Part shown: one piece after another, positions 1 to 12,090 of the stretch
Layout of the letters: each line of letters starts with the position of its first letter
Position numbering within the stretch: the first letter of the stretch is position 1
DNA from: Aspidapion aeneum
Lineage: Eukaryota > Arthropoda > Insecta > Coleoptera > Brentidae
Length of the DNA stretch: 64,000 nucleotides
Assembly (NCBI GenBank): GCA_963576565.1
Contig: OY755044.1
Location: 54,159,783 to 54,223,782, forward strand
Direction of reading: 5' to 3'
Made by a program: the position numbers and the translations under genes
The notes under the pieces: generated by a model
Seen by the model: the letters and a program-made list of their open reading frames with translations, nothing else
Database searches by the model: none
Told to the model about the DNA's origin: nothing

Positions 1-3000
1 AAACAACCGTGTTTACAGGTTCGACTTATCGACCTTGATGAAATTAAAGAAACATTTTTTATTTATCAAAATCAAATAATAGAGGCTTATTCGGCAAGTC
101 CGGAGAGACTGGAAGAAGAAAATGAACGCCTTACTGAGTTTGACGACAGCTTCTATGATATTAAAAGAATTCAAAAACAACTATTTGAGGTGAAAATTGA
201 AGCTCCTCAACCTCAAAACTTAACGCAAATTTCAAATTCTTCTGATTCAGACCGCTTTATGGCGTCTTTAATGCCAAGACTGCGCATTGTCGAATTTCAT
301 GGCGACATCACTAAGTTTCCAACCTTTCTAGATATGTACAATAGTTCTGTACACAATAATCCTAGTATTCCTACAAACGCTAAATTTAATTTGTTACTGT
401 CCTACCTAAAAGGACCGCCTTTAAACGTAGTTAAACACTTACAAATAACCGACGCTAATTATATAATCGCTTACAATACGCTTCTAAAACGCTATCATAA
501 CCCCCGCTTATCGGCTCAAACTTATTGGCGCTCCGTGTATAATTTTCCCGCTCTCAAAGACGACAATCCAGAAACGCTGCGCACGCTGCTTGATGTTTTT
601 TCAGAAAACATTGAGGCTTTAAAAACTCTAAATTACGACACTGATCAATGGTGTTTTCCGCTCGCCAACATTTTACTAGATAAATTGCCTGAGGTACTAC
701 TTTCGCGCTTTGAACTAGCTAATTCTAGGTCTAATGAAATGCCCAAATATCAAGAAATTTATAATTTCCTTGAAACTCAATGTAATTCGCTTTATTCGCT
801 ACAATCTAAAAATAGATTTAAAAATAATAAACAGTTTTATAAAAATAACGCCTCGCCTTATTATACAAAAACGCTACTTGGTACGGAAAATACTCATTCT
901 AAAGATAGATGCGCTTTTTGTGATTCTAACACACATTCAATATATTTATGTCACGCATTTAAAGGTAAATCTCCCTACGAACGCTATACTTACGCTAAAA
1001 ATAAGAAACTATGTTTAAATTGTTTAAGCTCAATACATTCAACAAATTCTTGTCAAAGTCTGCGCTCATGTCGCTATTGCCCTGGTAATCAAAGACATCA
1101 CTCATTAATTCATTTTGAGCGAAATTATAATTGCGCTAATTCTCAAAATCAAAATAGATCACATTTTGATGCTAACGTGAATTTCTCACAAAATCTCTCT
1201 AATATTTCTCCCAACGCATCTCCAAGTAGTGCACCACGTGGTTACTTGGCCAGTCAGCAAAGTTTTAGATCCCCGGCTACTGGTTGTCCGCTTCAAAATT
1301 ACTCTACTCAAAATAATCAAAATTTTACTTCGACGTCTTCTAATTCACAAGTACCAATCGCAACTCCTTCAGGTTCTAACCCCACGCATTGTGGTTTTAT
1401 TTCTGCGCAATCGCAAGTTTTATTGTCAACTATCCTAGTAAAAATTCAAGACGTCCGCGGTAACTTTCAAACAGTTAGAGCCGTTTTAGACAGCGGTTCG
1501 CAAAACACTTTTTGTTCTCAAAAATTAGCGCAACAATTGGGCCTTCCAAGACAACCCTTATGTTCAAATATACAGGGGGTTGGAGGCAACTCTCTTACTT
1601 CTGATCTAGGATCGATTTTTATTAAAATTTGTAATTTTCAAAAACCAGATATTTTTGTGTCTACGCAAGCGATTATTTTGCAAGAAGTTTGTACTGATTT
1701 ACCGTCAGTAAAAATAAATACAGAAAATTGGCATTTTATAAAAAATTTACCCTTAGCATATTCCACTTTTTACAACCCTTCGCCTATAAATTTACCAATT
1801 GGTATGGATCTCTTTCCACTAATTATACAGGGTGAAAAAATCGCTAGCGATGATCCAAATCATCCCTTTGCTATGGGAAATATTTTCGGCTATATTTTGA
1901 TGGGACAAATAAATCAACCCTTAATTTCTACCCCGCCAATTAATGCTCTTTTTTGTCAAAATGAAAATGACTCGCTTTCGCAATTAATTTCAAAATTTTG
2001 GGAAACCGACTGCGTCCCCCAAAAAACTCATTTGAAACCAGAGGATGAAATTTGTGAAAATTATTTTAAACAGAGCGTGTCGCGTAATCAAGACGGCCGG
2101 TATACTGTCTCCCTTCCCTTTCGCACATTTGAGAATCCACCGCAGTTTCCTGCAATAAAACAAGTCGCGCTAAATCGTTTCTTATCTTTAGAAAAAAAAC
2201 TGCTTCGCGATAAAAACTTGTATTGTGAATATTCTAAATTTATGAATGAATATTTGGAGTTGGGTCATATGGACTATGACTCAGAAAAAGAAGACGATTC
2301 AGACAGCTATTTCATTCCACATTTCGCTGTTGTTAAAAATGAAGCTATCACTACTAAGACAAGGGTAGTTTTTAATGCGAGTATTACTGACCCCTTTACG
2401 CATATTTCGCTTAATCAAGTATTATTATCGGGTCCAAAACTACAAAAAGATATTATTCAAATATTATTACATTCTCGCCTTAACCCTGTGACGCTCACCT
2501 GCGATATTCAAAAAATGTATCGTGGTATAAATATCAACCCTGATCATCAAAAATACCAAAAAATATTTTGGCGGTTTAACCCTAATGAAAAAGTTTCCGT
2601 TTTTAAACTACGAACTGTCACTTACGGAGTGAACTGTTCACCATATCTCGCTTTACGCACCCTTCAGCACTTAGCTGAGTCCGAATATGATAACTACCCT
2701 CACGCTGCTAAAGTTATACTTAACGATACCTATATTGATGACGTCACTACTTCATGTAAAACGGTTCAAGAGGCGTTAAATTTGCAGCATGAGCTTACGG
2801 AGTTATTAGGAAACGCTGGCTTGAAATTACACAAATGGTCTAGCAATCGCTCAGAAGTGATCTCTCATTTAGATCCCTCCTTAGTCAACCCCGCAGTTTT
2901 ATCTCTCGATTCGGATGACGTCACTAAGGTCTTAGGCCTGTGCTGGCATCCTTCCTACGACGAGTTTCGATTTAACATATTACCTAATCAGCAAAGCTGT

Positions 3001-4440
3001 ACTAAAAGGACGCTTCTCTCTTTTTTAGCACGCTGCTATGACCCCCATGGGTATCTTACCCCAGTAACATTCACTTTAAAATATTTGATTCAACAAATTT
3101 GGTTACTTGGTATTTCCTGGGACGCCACGCCTACTTTAGAAATAGTTCGTCAGTGGACACTCTATCAATCTGAATTTCAAGTTTTAGAAAAATTTAGTTT
3201 ACCCCGCCACATTGACATCACCAACGCCGAATCCATCGATCTCTGTGGGTTTTGTGATGCGAGTGAACGAGGGTACGCATGCGTAATATACTTACGTGTC
3301 TTACGAAACGCTAAATATCACATATATTTTGTTCTTGCGAAAAGTCGCATCGCTCCACTTAAAAAATTTGTTAGTATTCCGAGAATAGAACTTCTAGCCG
3401 CTACTCTTTTATCTGAGGTCTTAAAATACACATATGATATATTCATAAAAAGGTTCACAATAAATAATATTTACGCTTTTTCGGACGCAATGGTTGTTTT
3501 ACACTGGATAAAATCCCATCCAAGTAAATGGAAAACTTTTGTCGCAAATCGTGTTAGTCTTATCCAAGATAATATTAATCCAGAATGTTGGTTATATACC
3601 CCCACCTTTCTCAATAGTGCCGATGTAGCCAGCCGCGGCTGCTCGCCGAGTGAGCTTTTAAATCATCCCCTATGGTGGGCCGCCCCTAGTTTTTTACAAG
3701 AATCTTTCGATAAATGGCCAACAAAAACCCCGCAAGTCAAAATAAATGACAGTTTAGAGACTGAGGAACGAAAAAATGTTGCTCTAATTTCTTGTGACCG
3801 AATAACGGAAAATTTTTTAGATTCGCTTTTAAATAATAAATCCGATTTTTACGATATTCAACTACTTTTAGCCCGCAGTTTGCGATTCATAAATAATTGT
3901 AGACTATCCGCAGACGTCAGAAAAAAGACAAATATAGATTATATCGATCTCTTTAACGCTTTAAAATGTTTGGCTAAGCACGAACAACAAAAATACTTTT
4001 CTGAAGTAATTCTTAACCTTCAAAACCAGAAAAAGTGCATAAAACCCATACAAAAATTGAATCCCTTTTTAGACCAGGATGGTCTTATAAGAGTTGGAGG
4101 ACGCATTCAACAAGCCATGACTATTTCTTACGGACAAAAACATCCTCTTCTTTTACCCAAGGAAAGTAGACTTTCTTATATTTTTATTGAATATATGCAC
4201 AAAAAATATTTGCATGTCGGAGTGCAAACAGTCCAATATCTCATTAGTCAAATTTTTTGGATTTTATCTGCCAAACGCTTAATTAAAACGGTTTTATCCA
4301 AATGTGTTCGTTGCTTTCGCGTCAAACCGCATTCTTATGAGCAAATCATGGGGCAAATTCCGTCCTACCGCTTGATTCCACAAAAGCCTTTTACTTTTAG
4401 TGGAGTAGATTTTAGTGGTGCTATACCTCACTCTCAGTAA
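1..4440 (+). pseudogene. BEL/Pao retrotransposon 1: gag-protease-RT-RNase H and start of integrase
   Basis: Retrotransposon polyprotein. The frame is open from base 1 with no ATG near 190 (that codon is GTG), so gag begins before the window. In order: gag with the DUF1759-type region (about bases 280-800), Cys/His knuckles (about 910-1115), aspartyl protease with LDSGS (Asp codon 1489-1491), reverse transcriptase with YIDD at 2731-2742, RNase H starting with CGFCDAS (Asp codon 3256-3258), and the integrase H2C2 zinc region (about 4140-4320). The frame stops at 4438-4440, just after VDFSG, which carries the first aspartate expected of the DDE integrase. The rest of integrase continues in the next frame, so a single-base indel near 4430-4440 breaks the protein. 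Family assignment rests on the domain order and on the BEL-specific gag and protease types. Confidence 0.95.
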
Positions 4441-5287
4441 ACACAGAGGTGTAAAAACACAAAAAGCATATATCTGCCTTTTTATTTGTCTAAATACTAA
4501 AGCTTTACATCTCGAGTTAGTGTCAGATCTAACTTCGGACGCTTTTTTAGCTGCGCTACGTCGCTTTGTTGCCCGAAGAGGTTACATAAAAACTATTTTT
4601 TCAGACAATGGCACAAATTTCGTTAAATCAAGCAAAGAATTGCTTGATCTTGCAAGAAATGCTTGCACGCAACAAGCTATCGCCTGGAATTTTATCCCTC
4701 TATCAGCTCCCCACTTCGGCGGTCTTTGGGAGTCAGGGATAAAATCAGTAAAAACTCACTTAATTCGTACCATTGGCTCGCAAATTCTAAGTTATGAGGA
4801 GTTGTACACAGTTCTTTGTCAAATTGAGGCGATTTTAAATTCTCGCCCCTTGACCCCGCAATCTACCGACTGTAACGATCTACAGGTTTTAACACCGGGA
4901 CATTTTTTAACACATAGACCTTTAGTTTCTGTTCCTGATGAAGATTTTTCAAGTAAACCTGAGAATCAGTTATCGCGATGGAACTTGGTCCAACGAATAC
5001 AAGCCGATTTTTGGCGTCGTTGGAGCCAAGAATTTTTACATACCCTTAGAGTACGTAATAAATGGTTGGAACCATACGCAGAGCCAAAAATAGGTACCCT
5101 CGTTCTTATCAAAGACGAGTTATCACCGCCCCTTCAATGGCGGGTAGGTCGCATTATTGAAATTTTTAAAGGGCCTGATGGGCACGCTAGGGTGGCAAAT
5201 GTTCGTACCGCGTCCGGTATCTTTAAACGACCTTTAGTCAAGCTTTGCCCCCTTCCAATTGATTCAGATTCACCTACCGAAAAATGA
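4415..5287 (+). pseudogene. BEL/Pao element 1: integrase core and C-terminal domain, shifted frame
   Basis: Continuation of the same polyprotein one frame on; similarity to integrase is clear from about base 4436. It carries the second and third catalytic residues, Asp64 in SDNGTNF and Glu106 in GLWESGIK, then the C-terminal region typical of BEL elements (LSRWNLVQRIQADFWRRW and RRPLVKLCPLP-like blocks), and ends at TGA 5285-5287. The first catalytic Asp is in the other frame, so neither piece could make an active integrase alone. There are no further stops, so the lesion looks recent or could be an assembly error. Confidence 0.93.
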
Positions 5288-5308
5288 TGCTCATTTTGGT
5301 GGGCCGAA

Positions 5309-5850
5309 TGAACAAGTTTCCCAACTTGTTTTTATTTTTGTAAATAATTATATTCTCTAATTTTCACTTAAAATTAGAGAAGCTATCTCTCTTAGTTTTT
5401 AAATATTTTTGGGTTACATTTTCTACGCTTACAAGTGTTTTTAGAATATTATTTTGATTTACTTTACGCTATATCTTTCCATATTTTAAATTTAAACTTC
5501 GCGCGCTTCTTTCAGCAATGAAGGATTTGAGATAAGCGGCTAAATTCGGCCTAGCAGACGAAAACGCCGATTGTCTGCGAGAACAACTCAACCACGCGCC
5601 ACGTGCAAGGAAAGTCACCGCACCGCTATTATTTTATATTAAAATTGTGGAAACTATTAATTTTACGCTTTAGTTTATTAGATATTAGTGTTTGGAACAT
5701 TTTGAACTATAGAACAATGGAGAGTCTGGTACTTCGCGTATAATCGGGCTGGCCAGCCAAGTAGCTACAAAAGACATCTAAGGGTAAGTCGTTTCTTGAT
5801 AATTCTTCATTGTTGCGCTATTTTTTAGTATTTAAGTTTTTAGGCTCTTT
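5309..5850 (+). repeat. Probable 3' LTR of BEL/Pao element 1 (end not fixed)
   Basis: Just after the polyprotein stop a purine-rich GGTGGGCCGAA (about 5298-5308) precedes TGAACAAG. This matches the position of the polypurine tract and LTR start in the second element of this window (GGCGGCCGGAAAA before TGTTGG). The 5' LTR lies outside the window, so the right boundary cannot be set by comparison; the end given is nominal. No coding frame is seen here. Confidence 0.4.
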
Positions 5851-7071
5851 TTTCCCTGTTGGAGCCCTGTGGAAAGATACAGTCCCTCTTAACTCCCCCA
5901 CGTTTTTCTCGAGCTATCTCGAGTGGTCCTTCGGTATATTTTATTTTCTACAGAAGGCCTAACCTCACCAGTTATTATTTAAAAAGAAGGGTATAGGCAC
6001 CTATTTTTTGGCATATCCTGTAAAAAAAATATAATTATAGTTTTTGCAAAGTCAGTCGAACAAAGATAAAAGCCGACCATCGGCATATCCTTTAAAGAAA
6101 GTGACATGGGCGGCGGTAGATATACTCATGAAAATTAATTCATTTAATTATGGGGTAAACTAAAGAAATAAAAATAGATAATAAAACTTTCTATTCCTAC
6201 ACCTACAGAAACGACACTGATTTATTTTCTAATTCTGCATACTGCCGACTAAAGGGGTCCCGAAAAGAACACCTGAAATCAATTAAAAGCACATCTCAAA
6301 AAATTTGCCAATCAGGTGCCGTTCATCCACCTGGCCTCGGTCGGTCGGAAAACAAATACTTTGTAGTCGGACCGCAAAGAGCCGCGCCTTTTCGCTGTCG
6401 GTAGGGTTGAAATTAAAGCAGGGAGATTTTATATGAATTTGGATAACTTTTGAAGGGCAGAATGAAGCAAAATTTTATGAAATCGATAGAACCCCGTATT
6501 AGGAGTTATTCAAGTGACTTTGCAAAAACTATACCAGAATACCCGGTGAATTTTGTTCTAACCAATGATACCAAAAATAAACTCATAAAAGCCAGACGCA
6601 GAGAAGGAACAGCCTGTACATAATATCGCCCATGCATGCTGCAATTTGTTTGGCCCTATACTTAGTTTTTCCAAACTTTAAAGTAAAAAAAGTTCAAATT
6701 ATTGTATGTTTTAAAATTCTAGGACTGGCTACTTCACTGCCGAACTTAAGTTAAATCTTGTAGTGGACACTAAAAGAGTTTATAATTTATGCGAATTTTT
6801 CAGATTTTAAACGGACCCGATGCCGTTGAATCAGGGTAAAATGTAACATTTATTTTATCCAACTTACAGATGGCTAGCCTTGATGGGTCGATTGATTCCT
6901 AACTCTAACTAATAAACAAAATTGTTGGGTAAAACTGAAAATGAAATTAACGGAAGAGATGTGAATTCGATAAACCTCATGCGTCGTATCATGCGATATT
7001 ACGCGCCGTGGGAAGCCAGCATCATAGAAATAAGAGAAAAATTAATTAATTTTGATTGTTTTAATTTTTAG
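5851..7071. other. Non-coding stretch before the first visible Yippee-like exon
   Basis: AT-rich sequence without a long frame. I searched it for a short exon encoding the expected N-terminal MVKTFQ of a Yippee-like protein followed by a GT donor and found none, so that exon is probably upstream of the window. The last bases (about 7056-7071) form a pyrimidine-rich tract ending in AG, the acceptor of the exon that follows. Confidence 0.5.
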
Positions 7072-7158
7072 GCCTATTTGCCGCCTCAGTGCCATCGGAC
7101 GTACTCGTGCATTCACTGCCGCGCTCATCTGGCCAATCACGACGAGCTTATCTCTAAG
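7072..7158 (+). CDS. Yippee-like (YPEL) protein, coding exon A
   Basis: 29 codons, phase 0 at both ends, between an AG acceptor at 7070-7071 and a GTAAGG donor at 7159. The translation begins [16 protein letters not shown] and continues [13 protein letters not shown]. It is nearly identical to the N-terminal part of animal YPEL proteins and contains the first zinc-binding pair, C-I-H-C. I recall one residue fewer between the proline and CHRTYS in the family. YPEL proteins are small (about 115-120 residues), highly conserved zinc-binding proteins of nucleus and centrosome. The initiating residues must come from an upstream exon not seen here. The exon is too short for ordinary ORF calling. Confidence 0.97.
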
Positions 7159-7894
7159 GTAAGGCAGTTCTGACCAATTGTGCGACGCAACGTCATTGAT
7201 GCTATTTTGCTTGACAGTGGCGTAGTATTCTATATTTAGAAAAATCTATGGAGCTCGTTTCTTGCCTTTAAACAGGATTATTTCAATCTGGTAATTAATC
7301 CCTGGCCAGTTTGCCACTGCCGTAATGTAATATGTAATAATTTTAAAAACAATATAGAACATATTTTTTTAAATAATAATTTATAATATTATTAATAATT
7401 TAAAAACATTGTTTTATATAATTGATAATTTCTTGTAGTTTTTTTTTTCAAAATTATGGCTAACCCTATAAACCAAGACCTCTTCCTTGAATATACTCAC
7501 AGGGCAAGATATTAGTCTAAACATTTAGTTATTTAAAAAAAAACATATGCAAATTAATATGTTAGTAATACTAAAATTTGTAATATGTGTAAATTAAAAT
7601 TTTGACATCTGCGAAAAACGTAAATTAATATATTGGTTATATTAAAATATTTAGTATTTTCACGTTTGCAAATGTCAAAAGTTTTAATTTATGTATTTAA
7701 ATTTTGACATTTGCAAATGTAAAAAATTTAAATTTACACATATTACATATTTTATTATTAACAACATATTATTTTGCATATGTTTTTTATACGTTTTTTG
7801 CAGATGTTAAAATATTAATAGTTTTGTTTTCCTGAACCCAGCAATACTAAACGCTTGTGGTGAAAATCAATTACTGGGACCCTTACCTCCATAA

Positions 7895-8090
7895 CCCACG
7901 TAGCACAAATCAAAGCAACGTTAAAAACACACACTTTTTTAAGTTTAATAGGTTGCTTTTTAACGTTATTTTTAAAACCACGTTAAAATCACGCCGAAAT
8001 AACGTGGTTTTGAAAATAACTTTAAAAAGCGACCTATTAAACTTCAAAAAGTGTGTGTTTTTAACGTTGTTTTGAATTGTGCTATGTGGG
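7895..8090. mobile_element. Palindromic MITE (foldback), 196 bp
   Basis: Near-perfect palindrome. It begins CCCACGTAGCACAA and ends TTGTGCTATGTGGG, the arms carry AACGTTAAAAACACACAC and its complement, and the centre is near 7992. Small frames on both strands encode almost the same peptide because the DNA is self-complementary; they are not genes. No convincing target duplication. Lies in the first intron of the Yippee-like gene. Confidence 0.75.
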
Positions 8091-8379
8091 AACATTTTTT
8101 TTATTTTTTATTTCCGTTAGCTTTTTGACACAGCACTTTCGATTATTTACTGCAAAACATTTATTTTTCCAAAAAAGAAAGTCTTAATTAAATATTTATT
8201 AAAAATATTGACCATGATTTTTACAGATTGTATTTAGTCCCGCACACAACTCTCGGTACCAAATATTAATTTGATGTCTGAATGTACACTAAGATTAGCA
8301 AGACGTTGACGATGACCAAATAGTCGAAAGCGCTCTGTCAGAAAGCTAACGAGGGTAAAATAAAAAAAATTGCACTTAA

Positions 8380-8570
8380 TCAAGCGCGGATTTGAGGGAA
8401 GGGTAACGTGGTACCCCCCCCCCCCTTAGAAAAAAGTTACACTTTTTACTAACAATTAAAGGGAAAACAGGAAAACTAACCACCTAGAAAAAAAATTAAA
8501 TTATAAATAATTTTTTCGTCGCCTCTCACCCCCCCCCCCCCCCCTAGATTTTGACCCAAATCCGCGCTTG
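8380..8570. mobile_element. Small TIR element with two poly-C runs
   Basis: 14-bp perfect inverted repeats CAAGCGCGGATTTG at 8381-8394 and 8557-8570. Both sides carry CACTTAA (8373-8379 and 8571-8577), a likely target duplication, although the repeats blur the border by a few bases. Inside are runs of 12 C (8414-8425) and 16 C (8529-8544). Confidence 0.6.
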
Positions 8571-8807
8571 CACTTAACACACAAGTTCTTTTCGAAACTA
8601 AGTAGGTACGTGCAGTCAGCCAACTCCTCTTCTTTGACCAAAAAGTTAACCGTTTAATTTTGGGATTTTGGAGACGGCTCAAGTATCGACCTTGACAAAA
8701 GGAAATGAAATATTTTCAAGAAAGTTGTGCCTTACTACTAGTCTTATTTTGGAATTTCCAAGAAGTCTCTATTATTTCTTTTTTGAAAAGCTCACAAAAT
8801 ATATGTA

Positions 8808-8965
8808 GATATACAAAGTGTGTACAAACTAATTGGGGATTTGGGGAACATCGATCCGGCTCTCAAAAACATTTTGTTTCTTTTGTATTTTTCCGTGAGC
8901 AGCTCGAAAGCTGTACATCCACGGGGGTCCAAGATCTAATCGACCCCTACCAAGTGTTGACAGTT
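8808..8965 (-). repeat. Dispersed repeat shared with the Tigger-like element at 16.5 kb
   Basis: Its reverse complement matches about 16780-16895: a CTGTCAACACTT block, an ATTAGATCTTGGACCCCCGTG-type block and a CACGGAAAAATA block in the same order. Probably a fragment of the same element family in the other orientation. Frames here are not supported as genes. Confidence 0.5.
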
Positions 8966-9297
8966 AACTGTTTCATCCTTAAGGGACTCTTCAGAACTGC
9001 ATGGTCAATGTGACACTTTTGTAAAGCTACAGAGACGGTATATAAATCTCATCCTACGATGTTGGTAAGAGAAATGTGCTTTCACATAAGTGGCGACATC
9101 TACAAATGCAAAAGAAACTACCAGAGTAAAAATAAAAAAATACAAAAGAAACAAAATCTTTTTATGCCCGCTGGTTTATTCGCCGCGTAACTAGTTTTTT
9201 CTTAAATCATAACTCCTCTTTCCTCTTATTGAGAGACAAAAATCTGTGTTAAACCTAACCGTGGTCAATTGATCGCAAACATATCTTAACTGGTGTC

Positions 9298-9560
9298 TAG
9301 ATCATCAACATATTGCAAAAAAAAACTCAACAAAAAAAAATGCTTTTTCAATAGTAGTTTTTTTTAAACTGAATTAAAATTTTTTCTAAAAATGATTTTT
9401 AAGTAGTTGTTTTTCCAAAAACTAATTTATAAAAAATCCTTTTTTAACAAGTTATTTTTCCTAAAACTAATTTATAAAAAAATATATTTTTATTTTTTGT
9501 TAATGGTACTTTTTCAAAAAGCAGTTTTTGATAAACTAATATATAAAAAAACATTTTTTT
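9298..9560. repeat. Low-complexity A/T tandem repeat
   Basis: Degenerate units of about 75-85 bp built on AAACTAATTTATAAAAAA, separated by T runs. No coding potential seen. Confidence 0.5.
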
Positions 9561-9597
9561 TATTACAAATTACGATACATTAGAATAAAAATTTTAA

Positions 9598-9960
9598 AAA
9601 AATCTCGCGGCGAATCGGCCGGCGACGAATTGTCCCCGCAATGAATCGGCCCGCGGCAAATCGGCCCACGGCGAATTGTCCCATTCCCAGGCCCCAAGTA
9701 CCGCCCCATATTGACATTACTTGAGCAAAAAATATGTTTACTACACACAAGACATTAAAATTAAAAATAATTCTCGCGCGAATTGACCGGCGGCGAATTG
9801 TCTCATTACCAGACCCCAAGTAGAGTCCCTGTATGTTGACATATTTAGAGTCCCTGTATGTTGACATATTTGAATATATAATATCCAAATATGTCAACAT
9901 ACTGGGGCTCCAGCCCCAAGTACCGCCTCATATTGAAATAACTGGAGCAAAAATACCACA
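9598..9960. repeat. GC-rich duplicated repeat with GCGAATTGTCC motifs
   Basis: Two copies of one segment, about 9660-9745 and 9790-9955, both running from CGGCGAATTGTC through CCCCAAGTACCGCC to GAGCAAAAA. The first also has several GCGAATCGGCC-like motifs. The second is split by the small TIR element at 9823-9910, and the first serves as its empty site. Confidence 0.6.
9823..9910. mobile_element. Small TIR element (GAGTCCCTGTATG family) with a 12-13 bp target duplication
   Basis: Ends GAGTCCCTGTATGTTGACAT (9823-9842) and its near complement closing in GGGGCTC at 9910; an internal tandem copy of the left end is present. Flanked by CAGACCCCAAGTA on the left and CAGCCCCAAGTA on the right. The neighbouring unoccupied copy reads CAGGCCCCAAGTA, confirming the insertion point. 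Confidence 0.65.
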
Positions 9961-10265
9961 AATAACATAAACCATTATTTATCTTTGTTGTTTATATCCC
10001 ATTAACGCTGTCGATCTTGATAGTGTTTTAAAATTCTTGCTTTGTCAAAAATATACCTACAATAAGGCCTTACTTATTTTGGAAGACTTCAATGTAAAAG
10101 ACTATGCTGGCTCTCTTGAACAAAATTCCTTTAGTAACGTGACATTAGTGAACTCCCTTAATAATATCTTGAAAATCCTAGACTTGCAACAACACAACTT
10201 TGTAAAAAAATGAGAATAACGGACTGCTAGATCTAGTCTTATACAAATCTAACTACTGTAAAGTA

Positions 10266-10645
10266 GAGACCCTGTATGTATGACATATTTTAAATAAAAA
10301 GAGACGCGACAAACTCTTCAAAGTCAAATTTATTTAAGTCAATATCAAAGGATGAAAATATCGGTCCTCTATTTATACTCTAGCGATGTTCTGTCCCTGT
10401 TAATTCATAAGCGTGGGAAAATAAAAATAAACGATTTAAAAAAAAACTTACAGAGGGGGTGCGGACAAACGTGTTTGTTTAAATGTTGCATGATGATGCA
10501 TGTCATTCACTGCAGACAATTTAAATTATTTTAGTGAAACGCCAATGAACTTGGCAAGAAAATAACATAACCAAAAATGTTAATTTCAGTGACTTTGATG
10601 GGTTTGTCTCTTTTTGGTAAAAATATGTCATACATACAGGGTCTC
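10266..10645. mobile_element. 380-bp TIR element (GAGACCCTGTATG family) with a 12-bp target duplication
   Basis: Inverted ends GAGACCCTGTATGTATGACA at both sides (at least 26 bp), flanked by identical TACTGTAAAGTA at 10254-10265 and 10646-10657. The LINE frame reads YCKVE on both flanks and continues EKAIDPLL on the right, so the duplicated 12 bases come from the target. Related by its ends to the element at 9823-9910. No transposase. Confidence 0.75.
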
Positions 10646-11322
10646 TACTGTAAAGTAGAAAAAGCTATAGATCCTCTTTTAAAAGAAGCCCCACATCACC
10701 CAGCGATTGAAATATCTTTATTTGCCATTCCAAAAACTATCAGAACTAAATTGTTTACTAACCATTAATTTTCGCAAAACAGACTGAAAAGTTATACAGC
10801 AAAATGTTAAATTAAATTTCTTACAAAAATTCTCTAATATCGAGGATACAACTGAGGCATTTTACAGCTCTATTTATCCGATTCTTGATTCTTGTGTTCC
10901 GAAAACCTTAAAACCTTCTCGAAAAAGTACCCTCCTTGGTATTCAGCTGCCATAATAAAACATATACGGAAAAACTTTATTCTTGATCGCCAGTTTAAGA
11001 AAAATAACAACGTCGAACATACCAAGAGTTTAGCAACCTAAGGCAAAAAATTAAAGAGGATATTGATTTTGCGTAAAAGCAGCATGCACGGATAGCTAAA
11101 AACACAATAAAGCAAAATTCTAATTCATTCTGGTCTTTTCTTCGGACAAATTTTTTCACCGGAACCATGTTCCTTTGACTTTGTATATACAAATAGCAAC
11201 TCATTTGCTGCCTTCTTTCAAACTTCCTTTAACCCGATCAATAAAAATACTTTACAATCATCTCCCTAACAGCATTTAACGAAGAAGTATGCTCTATCCT
11301 TCATAAACTCATATACATAATA

Positions 11323-11717
11323 TTCCAGTACCCACGGTAACGGCCCATTCATGATGCAAACATGAGGGCCTTGGGATCTTTAAGCAAAATAGGCCTGATT
11401 GGTTGCTTTCAAAGACATATGCATATTATTTCCATATAGTACGTATTATTGCAATACCTACGGTACCTTACGATGCAGAATGCAAACATATTTGAAATAG
11501 CAATATCAATGGGTATAAGTCTATCCTTTTTGCGGTCGGTCCTTAAGATAAAATGTCGTGATTGGTTATACTTTTACGCATGAATATTATTTTATTCTTG
11601 TATTCGTTACGTCAAATCATCGGCGGCGGCGTATCTGTGCATTTTTCGTATTTTTATTTCTGAATGTTTGCATCAAACGCCAACCATTGTGTAAATAGGT
11701 AACAGGGAGTATTGGAA
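11323..11717. mobile_element. Diverged TIR element inside the dead LINE
   Basis: Imperfect inverted ends: TTCCAGTACCCACGGTAAC at the left and, as complement, TTCCAATACTCCCTGTTAC at the right. Subterminal ATGATGCAAACAT and ATGTTTGCATCA are also inverted. LINE homology stops on the left (about 11200-11300) and resumes right of it. Target duplication not evident. Confidence 0.45.
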
Positions 11718-11923
11718 ATGCGTAAACTGAAGCCAAAATCAACAGCTCTGATACCCTCGTATATTATAGAAGACTGTAGCCTTTATCTTGTACAAACCTC
11801 TGAATTTCTTGTATAACCTATGCTTCGACAATAAAAAAATACCTAATAGTTGGACAGTCTCCAAAATTAGCCCGATTCACAAGAAAGATAGTAGAACTGA
11901 GATAGGTAACTACCGACCAATTA

Positions 11924-12090
11924 GGGAACGTCCTTAAATTATGTAACGCAAAAATTTAGGATTTTTGACCCCTCCCTACCCCTCTCGTAACGCACCTTCA
12001 AGAAAAAACACATTAGAAAAACATTGAGTGTAACGCAAGACCAAACCCCCCCTCCCCCCCTAGAGCGTTACGTAATTTAAGGATAGTCCC
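11924..12090. mobile_element. Harbinger-like MITE, 167 bp
   Basis: Ends GGGAACGTCCTTAAATTATG and, as complement, GGGACTATCCTTAAATTACG, both running on to GTAACGC. Flanked by TTA at 11921-11923 and 12091-12093, the 3-bp duplication typical of PIF/Harbinger. It splits the NYRPI block of the LINE, whose frame resumes after it. Confidence 0.75.

Noticed and set aside
5701..5760. Possible first exon of the Yippee-like gene at the ATG near 5717
   Set aside because: It reads MESLVLRV and then a stop, not the expected MVKTFQ, with no matching donor.
7857..8095. Two similar small proteins on opposite strands
   Set aside because: A consequence of the perfect palindrome of the MITE at 7895-8090.
8705..9013. 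102-codon frame
   Set aside because: Covers a dispersed repeat fragment shared in inverse orientation with 16.8 kb; no protein family recognised.
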